Positions 16,118 through 24,483 of a stretch of DNA of 64,000 nt are shown in pieces. Origin of the DNA: Paenibacillus sp. MAEPY2 (lineage in GTDB: Bacteria > Bacillota > Bacilli > Paenibacillales > Paenibacillaceae); NCBI RefSeq assembly GCF_000499205.1, contig NZ_AWUK01000021.1, positions 157,456 to 221,455 on the forward strand, given 5' to 3'. The stretch's first letter is position 1. Each line of letters opens with the position of its first letter. The notes beneath the pieces were generated by a model. It had not been told where the DNA came from. It saw nothing but the letters and a program-made list of their open reading frames with translations, and ran no database searches. A program made the translations under genes and the position numbers.

Positions 16118-17116
16118 CTACCTCGCCGAGTGTGCTCCCCACCGGGGTACAGTAGTCCTTTTACGGTCAGGATACTTTAGAGAGATCAAGCGAAAATAAT
16201 CAACAGCCTGTTCTTCCAATGCTTTCGCTTCCAATAAAGCCTGTGCCAGCTTCTCTGTGGCGTCTGCCTGTATGATCCATTTGTTATTCTCCTGAATCAT
16301 GCATTCCTTCATCTGGAGAATCAAAGCTCCAAGCTGTTCATAGCATGCATAGGCTTGGTCCAGTTCAGTCCATATCCCTCTCGCATCCTGCAAGTACATC
16401 TGAATTTCAGTTCGCGACTGGCAATAGGATTGCAAAATATACGCAGCACCCGATGGATCGTAATCTCCACTCCGAAGGGCTTGCACCCACACCTCATACG
16501 CCAACCTGCCCGAAGCGATATTTCGATCAGGCAGCAATCGATAAGGGATATCCCAATCCTCTATCGCCAATCTCAATGATTCCAGCAGCATCTGTTGTTC
16601 GGGGATATGTACCTGTTCACCAAAAACCTGACAATACCAGAACCCGGTGAAGTTTAATCCGAAATTGTCATACAGTAAAATCTGGGGTTCCTTACTCCAG
16701 CCGTCTTGCACATAAAAGATGCGATCACTGTCATCATAACCATGAATGACACCAAATTCCGGAATCCAGTAGATCACCCCGATGCCTCCATCCAGACTGC
16801 GCTTCACCCAATTTACTGCATCCTGCTGGTAATACCCGAATGTGGAATGACGTGTGCGTCCTCCATCACTAATCGTGAATATTCCCAAATTATCGATTCC
16901 TTGGCGATGGGATTCGCCCCATTGACCGTAAGCTGTAACCGACATATGCAGCAGTCTGCGGTGTACCGAAAGTTTGAATGCCATGCCCGTATATCCAGCG
17001 AGCACATATTTAGAACCCTGAAACAGACCCGCATGGGTTAATATGGCGTGCAGGCTATCCACATACGATTTGGACTCTCGCTTCATCATCAGGTTTTCTA
17101 ACAAAACTTCAGTCAA
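16118..17116 (-). CDS. BtrH/C39-like protein B of unknown function (paralog of next gene)
   Basis: About 332 residues, a diverged paralog of the downstream gene product: SYVDSLHAIL, the HRRL box, YQQDAVNWVKRSLDGGIGVIYW, IHGYDDSDRIFYVQDG and a helical tail align with it. It lacks the N-terminal Cys present in the paralog (here KRESKSYVDS), but has His before GYDD, so the two may have split roles or form a heterodimer; this is inference. A TTG start at 17116 is chosen because GGAGAGGAG lies seven bases before it, whereas the ATG six codons upstream has no ribosome site. The downstream paralog starts 18 bases after its stop and a WYL regulator gene lies 25 bases upstream. Confidence 0.6.
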   Translation of the reverse strand: MTEVLLENLMMKRESKSYVDSLHAILTHAGLFQGSKYVLAGYTGMAFKLSVHRRLLHMSVTAYGQWGESHRQGIDNLGIFTISDGGRTRHSTFGYYQQDAVNWVKRSLDGGIGVIYWIPEFGVIHGYDDSDRIFYVQDGWSKEPQILLYDNFGLNFTGFWYCQVFGEQVHIPEQQMLLESLRLAIEDWDIPYRLLPDRNIASGRLAYEVWVQALRSGDYDPSGAAYILQSYCQSRTEIQMYLQDARGIWTELDQAYACYEQLGALILQMKECMIQENNKWIIQADATEKLAQALLEAKALEEQAVDYFRLISLKYPDRKRTTVPRWGAHSAR

Positions 17117-17141
17117 AAAAAGTCTCCTCTCCATGGTTGTT

Positions 17142-18062
17142 CTAATTCACGTCAACCTTGCGCTGTATTGCAAGTCTGTCGATTATTCCTTCAGCACTTT
17201 GCTGAAGCTTTCGCCTAAGCCACGTTGGAGACAACAGTTCCTCCCACTCACTAAAGAACAAATGCTGTAGAAAAGCATCTGTGTCATAAAATTCAATAAA
17301 GTGAATCTCATCTTGCTTCGCCCGAATCCGATATCCTTGCCACAGGTCTGTTTGCTGCACTTCTTTCAACCTTATCTCAGCGACAAACGGTTTACGAACA
17401 GGCAAAACCTCTTCCCATACACCCAGCAACCCGTCTGTTTGACACTGAAACGTCTCGTTCGTCATCTGCACATGAATCATGCCCTCCAGCCGGATGGCCG
17501 TTTGCTGTAACGGGTCCATTTCATAACCAATCACATAATCGGCGTTGAACTGGGACATCATCCTCAATGGACACCAGGTAAATTGCCGTTCTCCGGCATG
17601 ATCTCTGTAATGAATATGTACTTTGCGCGATTCGGCAATCGCATGGGACAAAATCTCAAAGAACTGAAGCTGCTGCGGATCTGCCTGAAACACAGGAAGC
17701 TGACTATTTCCAGTCTGCTGCTCCTCAAGTGTAAAACGCTCCAGCAAATGTGCTACACGTTTCACCGCATCCGACTGGTCATAATTGTAATGCCGATAAC
17801 GATGTGCCAGATACTTAAGCACCCGCTGCTCTTCTTCCGTCATATATAAATGGGGCAGCCGGTAGGTCTGATCCTCGTAACAATACCCCCGATATTTTGC
17901 TATATACACCAGGGGGGCACGAAGGGAAATTGACATATATTCAATATCACGCTGGGCCTGCCGCCTGGATATCTCAAATTCCCGTGCAAGCCAGCTGCTG
18001 TTTGGAAAACGTCCGCTTCGAATCTGCCCGTCAAACCAGTGAATACGATGCATATTGCTCAT
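17142..18062 (-). CDS. WYL-domain transcriptional regulator (YafY type)
   Basis: 306 residues. Residues 1-60 form a helix-turn-helix of the DeoR/HTH_11 kind (SSWLAREFEISRRQAQRDIEYM), residues about 140-215 a WYL domain (RKVHIHYRDHAGERQFTWCPLRMM, NADYVIGYEMD, IRLEGMIHV), and the C-terminus a WCX-like extension (EELLSPTWLRRKL). WYL proteins are ligand-responsive DNA-binding regulators. This one is the first gene of an operon with two paralogous BtrH/C39-like proteins, so it most likely controls its own operon. No clear operator is visible upstream. The ATG is followed by MSNMHRIHWF; the ribosome site is G-rich. Confidence 0.82.
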   Translation of the reverse strand: MSNMHRIHWFDGQIRSGRFPNSSWLAREFEISRRQAQRDIEYMSISLRAPLVYIAKYRGYCYEDQTYRLPHLYMTEEEQRVLKYLAHRYRHYNYDQSDAVKRVAHLLERFTLEEQQTGNSQLPVFQADPQQLQFFEILSHAIAESRKVHIHYRDHAGERQFTWCPLRMMSQFNADYVIGYEMDPLQQTAIRLEGMIHVQMTNETFQCQTDGLLGVWEEVLPVRKPFVAEIRLKEVQQTDLWQGYRIRAKQDEIHFIEFYDTDAFLQHLFFSEWEELLSPTWLRRKLQQSAEGIIDRLAIQRKVDVN

Positions 18063-18146
18063 TTCCCCGCCCCCTGGTTCATTCCGTATTAAGTAATTGT
18101 ATTATACCAAAAGACATGGCCTGTTCCGAAGAACAGACCTGTTATG

Positions 18147-18335
18147 TTATACGGTTACCTTGTCCACTCTGGACTGCACAGCTTTGGAGCATTTCTTGCA
18201 TACTTTCAGACTTGTACCATCTGTTTTGGTTTGCGAATACAACAATTTAATCCGTGTACTGCTGCACACCGGGCATGTTCCTCTTCCTCGGGATGGTAGA
18301 TTCCACAGGACGCGTCCTCTTTTTGTTTTTGCCAA
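18147..18335 (-). CDS. Small zinc-ribbon protein
   Basis: 62 residues, strongly basic. Two CxxC knuckles (CPVC at about 21-24 and CKKC at about 46-49) about 20 residues apart form a probable zinc ribbon; the N-terminus is Lys/Arg-rich (AKTKRGRVLWNLPSRGRG), suggesting nucleic-acid or ribosome binding. The start is TTG, with an AGAGG site about 10 bases upstream. The gene stands alone between the WYL operon and the ArsR gene. It is short enough to be missed by automatic calling, but cysteine spacing and composition support a real gene. No specific function is recognised. Confidence 0.6.
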   Translation of the reverse strand: MAKTKRGRVLWNLPSRGRGTCPVCSSTRIKLLYSQTKTDGTSLKVCKKCSKAVQSRVDKVTV

Positions 18336-18436
18336 CGTTTGTGAACCTCTTTTCGATAGGGTTTATGTGTTCACCGTTATTATAAAGGGCATGGTACGAC
18401 ATAGAATGTCGCAGCAGTATGGAACATGCCAAGCAT

Positions 18437-18478
18437 AAAAAAATGTCCCCTCTTCAGCTTGAAGAAAGGACATTTTTC
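18437..18478. terminator. Bidirectional terminator after the arsR-type gene
   Basis: AAAAATGTCC (18439-18448) pairs with GGACATTTTT (18468-18477), with an inner TCTTC/GAAGA stem. A-run left and T-run right. It overlaps the stop codon of the minus-strand ArsR-family gene. Confidence 0.88.
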
Positions 18479-18800
18479 AGGAATCATGTATTTCAGACTG
18501 AGCTGCCGCTTGTAACAAAGGCTGCAACAGACCAGGAAAACGCACTTCCAGATCCTCGGATCTTAGCGTCAGGAAATGCTGTGTACCTTGCACTCTCACC
18601 CGAATGACTCCGGCTTCCCGCAGGGTTCGAATATGGTGTGACATCGTGGATTTCACAACAGGTGCACGAAAATGACTGCATGGCTGCTCACCACTTCTGG
18701 CTGCTTCCGTTACAATCCCTAGACGGATGGGATCACTTAAAGCGTACAATACGGAGGAAAGTTCAATATCCTCCACTTGGGGATGGTGTAAAATCTTCAT
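18477..18800 (-). CDS. ArsR-family transcriptional repressor
   Basis: 107 residues with the winged helix-turn-helix of the ArsR/SmtB family: LYALSDPIRLGIVTEAARSG, then KSTMSHHIRTLREAGVIRVRVQGTQHFLTLR. It has only one Cys in the DNA-binding part (PCSHF) and no canonical metal-binding CVC, so it probably responds to an organic ligand. AAGGAG lies nine bases before the ATG. It is divergent from a Tet(L)-like efflux pump and a perfect dyad lies between them, so it likely represses the pump and itself. A strong bidirectional terminator follows. Confidence 0.88.
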   Translation of the reverse strand: MKILHHPQVEDIELSSVLYALSDPIRLGIVTEAARSGEQPCSHFRAPVVKSTMSHHIRTLREAGVIRVRVQGTQHFLTLRSEDLEVRFPGLLQPLLQAAAQSEIHDS

Positions 18801-18867
18801 CGTTGTAGTCTCCTTTTTTTCAGACTATCCATTGTATTTTAACACAGTTCCATGATATATTTCTAAT

Positions 18868-18885
18868 GTTCGATACCAATCGAAC
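18868..18885. promoter_or_regulatory. Probable ArsR operator
   Basis: A perfect inverted repeat GTTCGAT-acca-ATCGAAC in the gap between the divergent ArsR and efflux genes. A TTATAA hexamer follows directly (18886-18891) as a possible -10 box for the efflux gene, so the dyad would sit in the promoter spacer. Role inferred from position and symmetry. Confidence 0.65.
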
Positions 18886-19010
18886 TTATAAACCTATTTC
18901 GTTTATGTATCCCCTGCTGTCAGGCATGGGATTCACACATACCCCATTTTGCAAATGTTACACTCCGTTTCTGAAATGTTGCGAAATACAAATTAAACTG
19001 GGAGGTTTTT

Positions 19011-20387
19011 ATGAACAACACCGCAGCTGCATCATCTGGGGAACGGACAGCAGGAATACAGGAAGGCTTAATCGTAGGTCTGCTGGGCTTCACGGTTGTA
19101 CTTGTCGTTATGAACACGATGATGTTCAATCTGGCATTGCCCAAAATTGCAGCCGAATTTATGCTTTCATCTGTCTCTTCTTCCTGGATTGTCACCGGTT
19201 ATTCTATCGTTTTTGCTATTTCCTCAATTACGTTCTCACGTCTATCGGATTTTGTACCAATTCGCACCCTGTTTACGACCGGTCTTACCTTGCTTGGTGC
19301 GGCATCCGTCCTTGGCTTCTTCAGTAACCATTTTATCCTCCTGCTCATTGCACGTCTGATTCAGGCTGCGGGCGCAGCTTCTGTACCGGGGCTCGCCATC
19401 GTGCTTATTACTCGTTACATTCCAAGTGACCGCCGGGGTAAATCCATGGCTGTTGTCATGTCTGCAAGCTCACTGGGTCTTGGACTCGGACCTGTGATCG
19501 GCGGCAGTATTACACAGTTTCTCGGATGGCATGATCTGTTTATCGTTACCGGACTAACCTTGTTTCTCATTCCTGTATTCTTCAGACTGCTTCCAAGTGA
19601 AATGCCGAAAAAGGGTTCATTCGACTTGCTCGGCGCGCTGCTACTGGCGATCGGAACAACTGGTGTCCTGCTATTCCTGACTTCACGTGAATGGGTAACC
19701 CTTGTCGTTGGTGCGGCTGCACTGGTTCTGTTCTGGTTGCGTATTCGCCGTGCGACTGATCCCTTTGTTCAACCGGCCCTGTTCAAAAACAAAAAATATA
19801 TGATGCTCAGCTCACTCGGGATTGTATCGTACATTAACAACTTCTCAACGCTGTTCCTGCTGCCACAGATTCTGGCACATCTGTATGCCCTCACTCCGGC
19901 CCAATCCGGGCTCGTCATCTTCCCGGGTGCAATTGTATCCATGCTGTTATCGAATCGGATCGGCCGCATGATTGACCGGCATGGCAATACACAACTGCTC
20001 AAATTTGCACCTTGGTTGCTGCTCGCTGCTGCAGGACTGTTTGCTCTATTTGCAGACGACAGCATCTATGCCATTATGGCCGTATACATTCTGCTTAGCG
20101 TAGGCTTCTCTGCATTGACAACCAGCGTATCCAATGAATTGTCAGGCAATCTGACGATGGATCAGGTCGGTGCTGGCATGGGACTGTTTCAGCTTAGCCA
20201 GTTCTTCAGCGGTGCATTTAGCGTTGCGGTAACTGGTGTGGCATTGACCGCGATGCAGCAAATGCCATTATCATCAGCTTACACCAACATTTTCTGGGGC
20301 ATGACCGTGGTTGCTCTGGCATCCATTATTTTCTCACAAGTGTATCTGAGAATGCAGTCACGGAAGAAAACTGTCGCTTCACACTAA
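19011..20387 (+). CDS. MFS drug efflux transporter, Tet(L)/DHA2-like
   Basis: 458 residues, the same length as the 14-helix Tet(L)/Tet(K) antiporters. Family landmarks are in order: VMNTMMFNLALPKIAAEF, the loop 2-3 motif FSRLSDFVPIRTL, LLIARLIQAAGAASVPGLAIV, RGKSMAVVMSASSLGLGLGPVIGG (antiporter motif C), DPFVQPALFKNK and QVGAGMGLFQLSQFFSG. It should export a small hydrophobic or drug-like compound using the proton gradient; the substrate is unknown. The ATG has GGGAGG upstream and the untranslated leader is about 100 bases. The divergent ArsR-family gene and the dyad at 18868-18885 suggest substrate-inducible repression. Confidence 0.9.
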   Translation: MNNTAAASSGERTAGIQEGLIVGLLGFTVVLVVMNTMMFNLALPKIAAEFMLSSVSSSWIVTGYSIVFAISSITFSRLSDFVPIRTLFTTGLTLLGAASVLGFFSNHFILLLIARLIQAAGAASVPGLAIVLITRYIPSDRRGKSMAVVMSASSLGLGLGPVIGGSITQFLGWHDLFIVTGLTLFLIPVFFRLLPSEMPKKGSFDLLGALLLAIGTTGVLLFLTSREWVTLVVGAAALVLFWLRIRRATDPFVQPALFKNKKYMMLSSLGIVSYINNFSTLFLLPQILAHLYALTPAQSGLVIFPGAIVSMLLSNRIGRMIDRHGNTQLLKFAPWLLLAAAGLFALFADDSIYAIMAVYILLSVGFSALTTSVSNELSGNLTMDQVGAGMGLFQLSQFFSGAFSVAVTGVALTAMQQMPLSSAYTNIFWGMTVVALASIIFSQVYLRMQSRKKTVASH

Positions 20388-20424
20388 GCAGTTTAAAAGG
20401 CTCGCAGTAGACTCTTCATATAAG

Positions 20425-20468
20425 AAAGCCAGGGATTGGACCGATGGGGTCTGATCTCTGGCTTTTTT
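20425..20468 (+). terminator. Rho-independent terminator of the efflux gene
   Basis: AAAGCCAG and CTGGCTTT (20425-20432, 20458-20465) form the base of a stem, with further pairing inside, followed by a T-run. Confidence 0.82.
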
Positions 20469-20586
20469 GGTATTTTATTAGGAAAAATTATCCCTCCGTA
20501 TTACTTTCTCTCTGTTTTTCTTATATGATAACCAGATAGTATATGTATTTAGAGAACGATAAAACCAAGGGGATGTCTACTCACAT

Positions 20587-21801
20587 ATGAAGCTTCAAAA
20601 GTTTAATTCACTATTTCGTATCCCTACATACCGGCTGTTTCTCATTTGTATGTTGTTGCAAGGCATGGCTATTTCAATCAGCGCTCCCTTTCTGGCGGTC
20701 TACTTTACAACCCGTCTCGAAGTATCCATCGCTACATTTGGACTATTCACTGCAGTAACTCTTATGGCGGGTGTGCTATTCAGTTCCTGGATCGCCAGAC
20801 GATCAGATCAACCCGGGGCTCGCAAAGTAATTTTGGTGACTGCTACGGTTTGCAATGCCCTTGCTTTTGCCGGGTACCTGTGGATCCACGACTTCACTCT
20901 ATTGTTTATCTACATGACGGTGATGACTGCAGTCGGCTCACCCGCCATGCCACAATTGTTCGCAGCTGCAAGAGAAGCGGTTAATGCCGCAACGGACGTC
21001 GATCATGCTGTGGCCAATTCCACCTTGCGCTCCGCGTTTTCACTGGGATTTATTACGGGACCTTTACTCGGAACTTTATTGATTGCGTACATTGGATACA
21101 CCGGCATATTCAGTTCAACATGTCTTATTTTTTTAATCAATGCACTATTATTTTTCTTTCTCTTAAAAAAGGCTCCCGAGCCTTCTGCACTCCGTCCATC
21201 TACAGGTGGCATACACATGAAATTGCATCAGGATGCAAGAATCTATATGCCTTTTCTCATTACTACACTCCTGTATATGGCACATTGGATGAATAACCTG
21301 AATGCATCACTGTTCATTATTCACCATCTGGGCGGGGGGACCCGGGAAGTTGGCTGGATCGCCAGCCTATGCGCGGGGCTTGAAATTCCCATTATGCTAG
21401 GCTTGGGCCTGCTCGCCTCAAGGTATCCAAACCGCTTACTCATGTTATGGGGCTCTCTGGTGGGTGCCGCTTATTATGTCATTGTTTTGTTCTCCAGTGA
21501 ACTGTGGCACTTGCTGGCAGGGCAGCTATTGCTCGCATTCTTTGTCGCTGTCATCTCTGCTATCGGTATCAGTTACATGCAGGATCTGCTTCCGTCCATG
21601 CCCGGCTATGCGTCGACACTTTATTCCAATGCTTCCACGTTGGGAAGATTATTTGGCAGTCTGATAGGGGGATGGGCAGCCGGGGCGTGGGGGTATCGAA
21701 ATTCATATTGGGTATGCCTGCTGCTTGTTCTGCTTTCGTTAGGCATGCTAATTGTCACACAACAATTTTCAAAAGAGAAACGTCAGACGCTCTCACTCTA
21801 A
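20587..21801 (+). CDS. MFS sugar-efflux-type transporter (SetA-like)
   Basis: 404 residues with 12 predicted membrane helices. Motif A appears as SSWIARRSDQPGARK in the loop after helix 2, and the second half starts at about residue 210 (ARIYMPFLITTLLYMAHWMNNLNASLFIIHHLGGG). The pattern GGGTREVGWIASLCAGLEIPIMLGLG and ISAIGISYMQDLLPSMPGYASTLYSN resembles the SET family of sugar-efflux transporters. The actual substrate cannot be read from sequence. The ATG follows an AAGGGG box. The gene is a single unit, closed by a bidirectional terminator it shares with the convergent Rrf2 gene. Confidence 0.85.
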   Translation: MKLQKFNSLFRIPTYRLFLICMLLQGMAISISAPFLAVYFTTRLEVSIATFGLFTAVTLMAGVLFSSWIARRSDQPGARKVILVTATVCNALAFAGYLWIHDFTLLFIYMTVMTAVGSPAMPQLFAAAREAVNAATDVDHAVANSTLRSAFSLGFITGPLLGTLLIAYIGYTGIFSSTCLIFLINALLFFFLLKKAPEPSALRPSTGGIHMKLHQDARIYMPFLITTLLYMAHWMNNLNASLFIIHHLGGGTREVGWIASLCAGLEIPIMLGLGLLASRYPNRLLMLWGSLVGAAYYVIVLFSSELWHLLAGQLLLAFFVAVISAIGISYMQDLLPSMPGYASTLYSNASTLGRLFGSLIGGWAAGAWGYRNSYWVCLLLVLLSLGMLIVTQQFSKEKRQTLSL

Positions 21802-21890
21802 ACAGATCCGGATCGAATTCTTAGTAAACGTAAAAACACGAACACACCAAAGCCCCACCAAGGACGCAGCAATAGCGTTCTAGTAAAGCA

Positions 21891-21930
21891 AAAAATCCTT
21901 CCATTCCCTTTAAGCGGGAGGAAGGATTTT
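21891..21930. terminator. Bidirectional terminator
   Basis: AAAATCCTTCC pairs with GGAAGGATTTT around a short CCCTTTAAGCGG-type loop, between the convergent genes ending at 21801 and 21984. A-run on the left, T-run on the right. Confidence 0.9.
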
Positions 21931-21983
21931 AAATTTGCCCTTCTGGGGCGAAGCTCTAGGATTGACTGCATCTCCAAATCAAG

Positions 21984-22391
21984 TTATACGGAATGTGCAG
22001 CTTTCATCTGGGCAGCCAGCTCAGACATTTTTTTATTGTTCAAATAGCTCTCCATCTCTTCTTCCGCACGAACCATCACCTGCTGAATCAGGCAGCCTTC
22101 GTTATGATCCTGTGAGCATTCGAACAGGGAAGCCTTGCCTTCAATCGCATGGATAATCTCCAGAAAAGAAGGATCCGGATTCTTCCGGCTAAGCCGATAG
22201 CCACCATTGGCACCCGAAGTTGATTCGATCATGCCGGCTTTGACCAGCTTCGTCAATATTTTGGATAAATAGGTTGGAGATACTTTCTGCATCTCAGCTA
22301 ATTGATGTACACTAACCAGTTGTTCCGGTTCGGTCGCAACCAGAAAAAGCATGGTGTGCAGGGCATAGTTTGTAGCTTTCGAATATTTCAT
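21984..22391 (-). CDS. Rrf2-family transcriptional regulator
   Basis: 135 residues. The winged helix domain is typical (MKYSKATNYALHTMLFLV, VSPTYLSKILTKLVKAGMIES, GANGGYRLSR). Rrf2 regulators such as IscR and NsrR bind an iron-sulfur cluster through three cysteines; here only two are present, C92 and C100 (FECSQDHNEGC), so cluster binding is uncertain and the protein may instead sense redox or a small molecule. The ATG has GAGGTG five bases upstream. It stands alone, convergent with the MFS gene and with an AraC gene behind it, so its target is not evident from context. Confidence 0.88.
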   Translation of the reverse strand: MKYSKATNYALHTMLFLVATEPEQLVSVHQLAEMQKVSPTYLSKILTKLVKAGMIESTSGANGGYRLSRKNPDPSFLEIIHAIEGKASLFECSQDHNEGCLIQQVMVRAEEEMESYLNNKKMSELAAQMKAAHSV

Positions 22392-22502
22392 GAGGGCACC
22401 TCATTATATACGGATTTAATTTATCTATAATAGACTTGATTGAACGCTCTGTCAAACGTCGAAAATTCCAACAAAATCAAACAAACGGGGACATCTGCAC
22501 AT

Positions 22503-23339
22503 TTAACTGTGATAAAGCCCGCGATAATCCGTTGGAGTCATGCCCTCATGAGCTAGAAATTGGCGATTGAAATAACTGGCATTGGGATATCCCGCCTCCT
22601 CGGCGATCTGCCCAATGTTGGCCATTGGACGTTCCAGCAGCCACTGCTTCGCCATCTGCAGCCGGGAACGGGTTATAAATTCCATCGGGGTCATCTCCAC
22701 GGCACTCTTGAACATTTTGCAAAAGTAATACGAACTTACACCCGCCTTATCCGCCCAATCCTGTAACAAAAATGGCTGGCATGCCTCCTGCTGCATCTGT
22801 GGGAGCAGTCCAAGGATACGACTCTCGGCCTTGCTCGTACGTGTGCTTTTCAGTGGAACAGCATGCTGCACAAACTCGGCCAGCACAGCGTAAGTCAGGG
22901 TAGATAGTTGGGCTGGACGCAGCATCCGGTTCTGCTCGGCCTCATTCAGTAGAGCCATATGTGCTTCTTCCCACGGAGCCTGCTGCCGCAGCGTCCACAG
23001 CAGATTACGATGCAACCCCCGCTCAATCATATAATCATGCAGCCGTTCGCCGTAAAAATGAACCCATCGCACATCCCATGGATCGTCCTCGCTGCTGTAG
23101 TAATGCTGCCGCTGCTGCGGGAAATATAGTACAGCCTGGCCCGCTCGAAGCTCATGCACTACCCCCTCCACTTCCACGTACCCCTTGCCAGAAGCAACGT
23201 AGTGAATATTGAAGTTGTTAAGTGCGCCTGCCTCCCGTAATACGGTGTGCTCGGGGTGGTCGATATAAAGTCCAACGGACTCTGGATAACAAAAATAGGG
23301 AATATCCTGCAAGGTTAGCAGTACCGTCTGTCTCATCAT
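22503..23339 (-). CDS. AraC-family regulator with cupin sensor domain
   Basis: 278 residues. The N-terminal half is a cupin-like ligand-binding domain (NNFNIHYVASGKGYVEVEGVVHELRAGQAVLYFPQQRQHYY, then WDVRWVHFYG), the C-terminal 100 residues an AraC double helix-turn-helix (LQDWADKAGVSSYYFCKMFK and AEEAGYPNASYFNRQFLAHEGMTPTDYR). Regulators of this build usually respond to a sugar. It is divergent from the dehydrogenase and aldo/keto reductase genes at 23458-25431, which it probably controls. The start has a weak ribosome site; a second ATG follows immediately. Confidence 0.88.
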   Translation of the reverse strand: MMRQTVLLTLQDIPYFCYPESVGLYIDHPEHTVLREAGALNNFNIHYVASGKGYVEVEGVVHELRAGQAVLYFPQQRQHYYSSEDDPWDVRWVHFYGERLHDYMIERGLHRNLLWTLRQQAPWEEAHMALLNEAEQNRMLRPAQLSTLTYAVLAEFVQHAVPLKSTRTSKAESRILGLLPQMQQEACQPFLLQDWADKAGVSSYYFCKMFKSAVEMTPMEFITRSRLQMAKQWLLERPMANIGQIAEEAGYPNASYFNRQFLAHEGMTPTDYRGLYHS

Positions 23340-23397
23340 GGCCTATTCTCTTTTCTAAACAATATTGTGTTAACTCACTTCAATATATTATCATTTT

Positions 23398-23442
23398 CAT
23401 TCATTCATCTATTACTTATAATCACAATATACATTCATTCAT
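23398..23442 (+). promoter_or_regulatory. Promoter with paired direct repeats
   Basis: Perfect 11-base direct repeats CATTCATTCAT at 23398-23408 and 23432-23442 flank a TATAAT hexamer (23417-23422) just upstream of the dehydrogenase gene. No good -35 box is seen, in line with activation by the divergent AraC regulator, whose family often binds direct repeats. Confidence 0.5.
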
Positions 23443-23457
23443 AGGAGGAAACAACAA

Positions 23458-24462
23458 ATGAATTCAGATCGAAAATTGCGCTGGGGAATTCTTGGTAGCG
23501 CTAGCATTGCCGTACGATCCGTTATTCCAGGTTTGCAGCAATCCGAGTTGAATGAAGTGACCGCCATTTCCAGCCGGGATGAAGAAAAAGCGAAACAAAC
23601 CGCTGACCAACTCGGCATTTCTCAAGCTTATGGCAGCTATGAAGCTTTGCTTGCTGACGATTCCATTGATGCGGTCTATATTCCGCTTCCGAACCATCTG
23701 CACCGGGAATGGACACTCCGTGCCGCTGAAGCTGGTAAACATATTTTGTGTGAAAAGCCCTTGGCACTAACGGAGCAGGAAGCTCAGGAGATGGTGCAAG
23801 CCTGCGAAGACGCCGGTGTTCATCTCTCCGAGGCACTCATGTACCGACACCATCCACGTTATGATCAGATTAAGGATATTATCGCCAGCGGAGAAATTGG
23901 TGAAGTCCGCGGCATTCATAGTACATTTTCGTTCAACAGTTCCGGCTCGACGGGCAATGTCCGTTTCCGACGTGATTGGGGCGGCGGTGCTCTGTATGAC
24001 ATCGGTTGTTATTCCATCAGTGCAGCACGGTTACTGCTTGGTCAGGAGCCTTCGGCCGCGACCGTCATTGGCATGTTCTCTCCCGAGCATGGTCATGTGG
24101 ATATGATGGCATCCGGCTTGCTTGAGTTCGACAATCATATTGGCGTGACCTTTGACAGCAGCATGTGGGCTGCCTTCCGCAACACACTGGAGGTGCTTGG
24201 TTCAGATGGCATCATCGAGGTACCATCTGCTTATATCAGCAATCCAGACCGCGGCTCCAACTTCTTCGTAATTGTTGACGGCGAGCGTAAAGAAATTGAA
24301 GTCCCACAGGTAAACCACTACTCCCTTCAGGGAGACGACATGGCACGAGCTGTGCTTCAAGGTAAGGCTCTGCGCTTCGCTCCATCCGATGCTGTAGCCA
24401 ATATGAAAGTACTCGAAGCTTGTCTTCGTTCGGCAGAAGAACGTACACGAATCACACTATAA
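23458..24462 (+). CDS. Gfo/Idh/MocA-family NAD(P)-dependent oxidoreductase
   Basis: 334 residues. The Rossmann nucleotide-binding start is LRWGILGSASIAVRSVIPGL, followed by the family signature AGKHILCEKPLALTEQEA, whose Lys is catalytic in inositol dehydrogenase relatives, and a C-terminal alpha/beta domain (GGALYDIGCYSISAARLLLG). The enzyme should oxidise or reduce a sugar or sugar derivative; GGALYDIGCY resembles the trans-dihydrodiol/glucose-fructose oxidoreductase side of the family. AGGAGG gives a strong ATG start. The aldo/keto reductase gene follows 21 bases later, so both form an operon probably controlled by the divergent AraC regulator. Confidence 0.9.
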   Translation: MNSDRKLRWGILGSASIAVRSVIPGLQQSELNEVTAISSRDEEKAKQTADQLGISQAYGSYEALLADDSIDAVYIPLPNHLHREWTLRAAEAGKHILCEKPLALTEQEAQEMVQACEDAGVHLSEALMYRHHPRYDQIKDIIASGEIGEVRGIHSTFSFNSSGSTGNVRFRRDWGGGALYDIGCYSISAARLLLGQEPSAATVIGMFSPEHGHVDMMASGLLEFDNHIGVTFDSSMWAAFRNTLEVLGSDGIIEVPSAYISNPDRGSNFFVIVDGERKEIEVPQVNHYSLQGDDMARAVLQGKALRFAPSDAVANMKVLEACLRSAEERTRITL

Positions 24463-24483
24463 GAAAAGGGGATGAACTGAATT

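Noticed and set aside
18247..18432. 61-codon minus-strand frame overlapping the zinc-ribbon gene
   Set aside because: Different frame from the zinc-ribbon protein, no motif, weak start.
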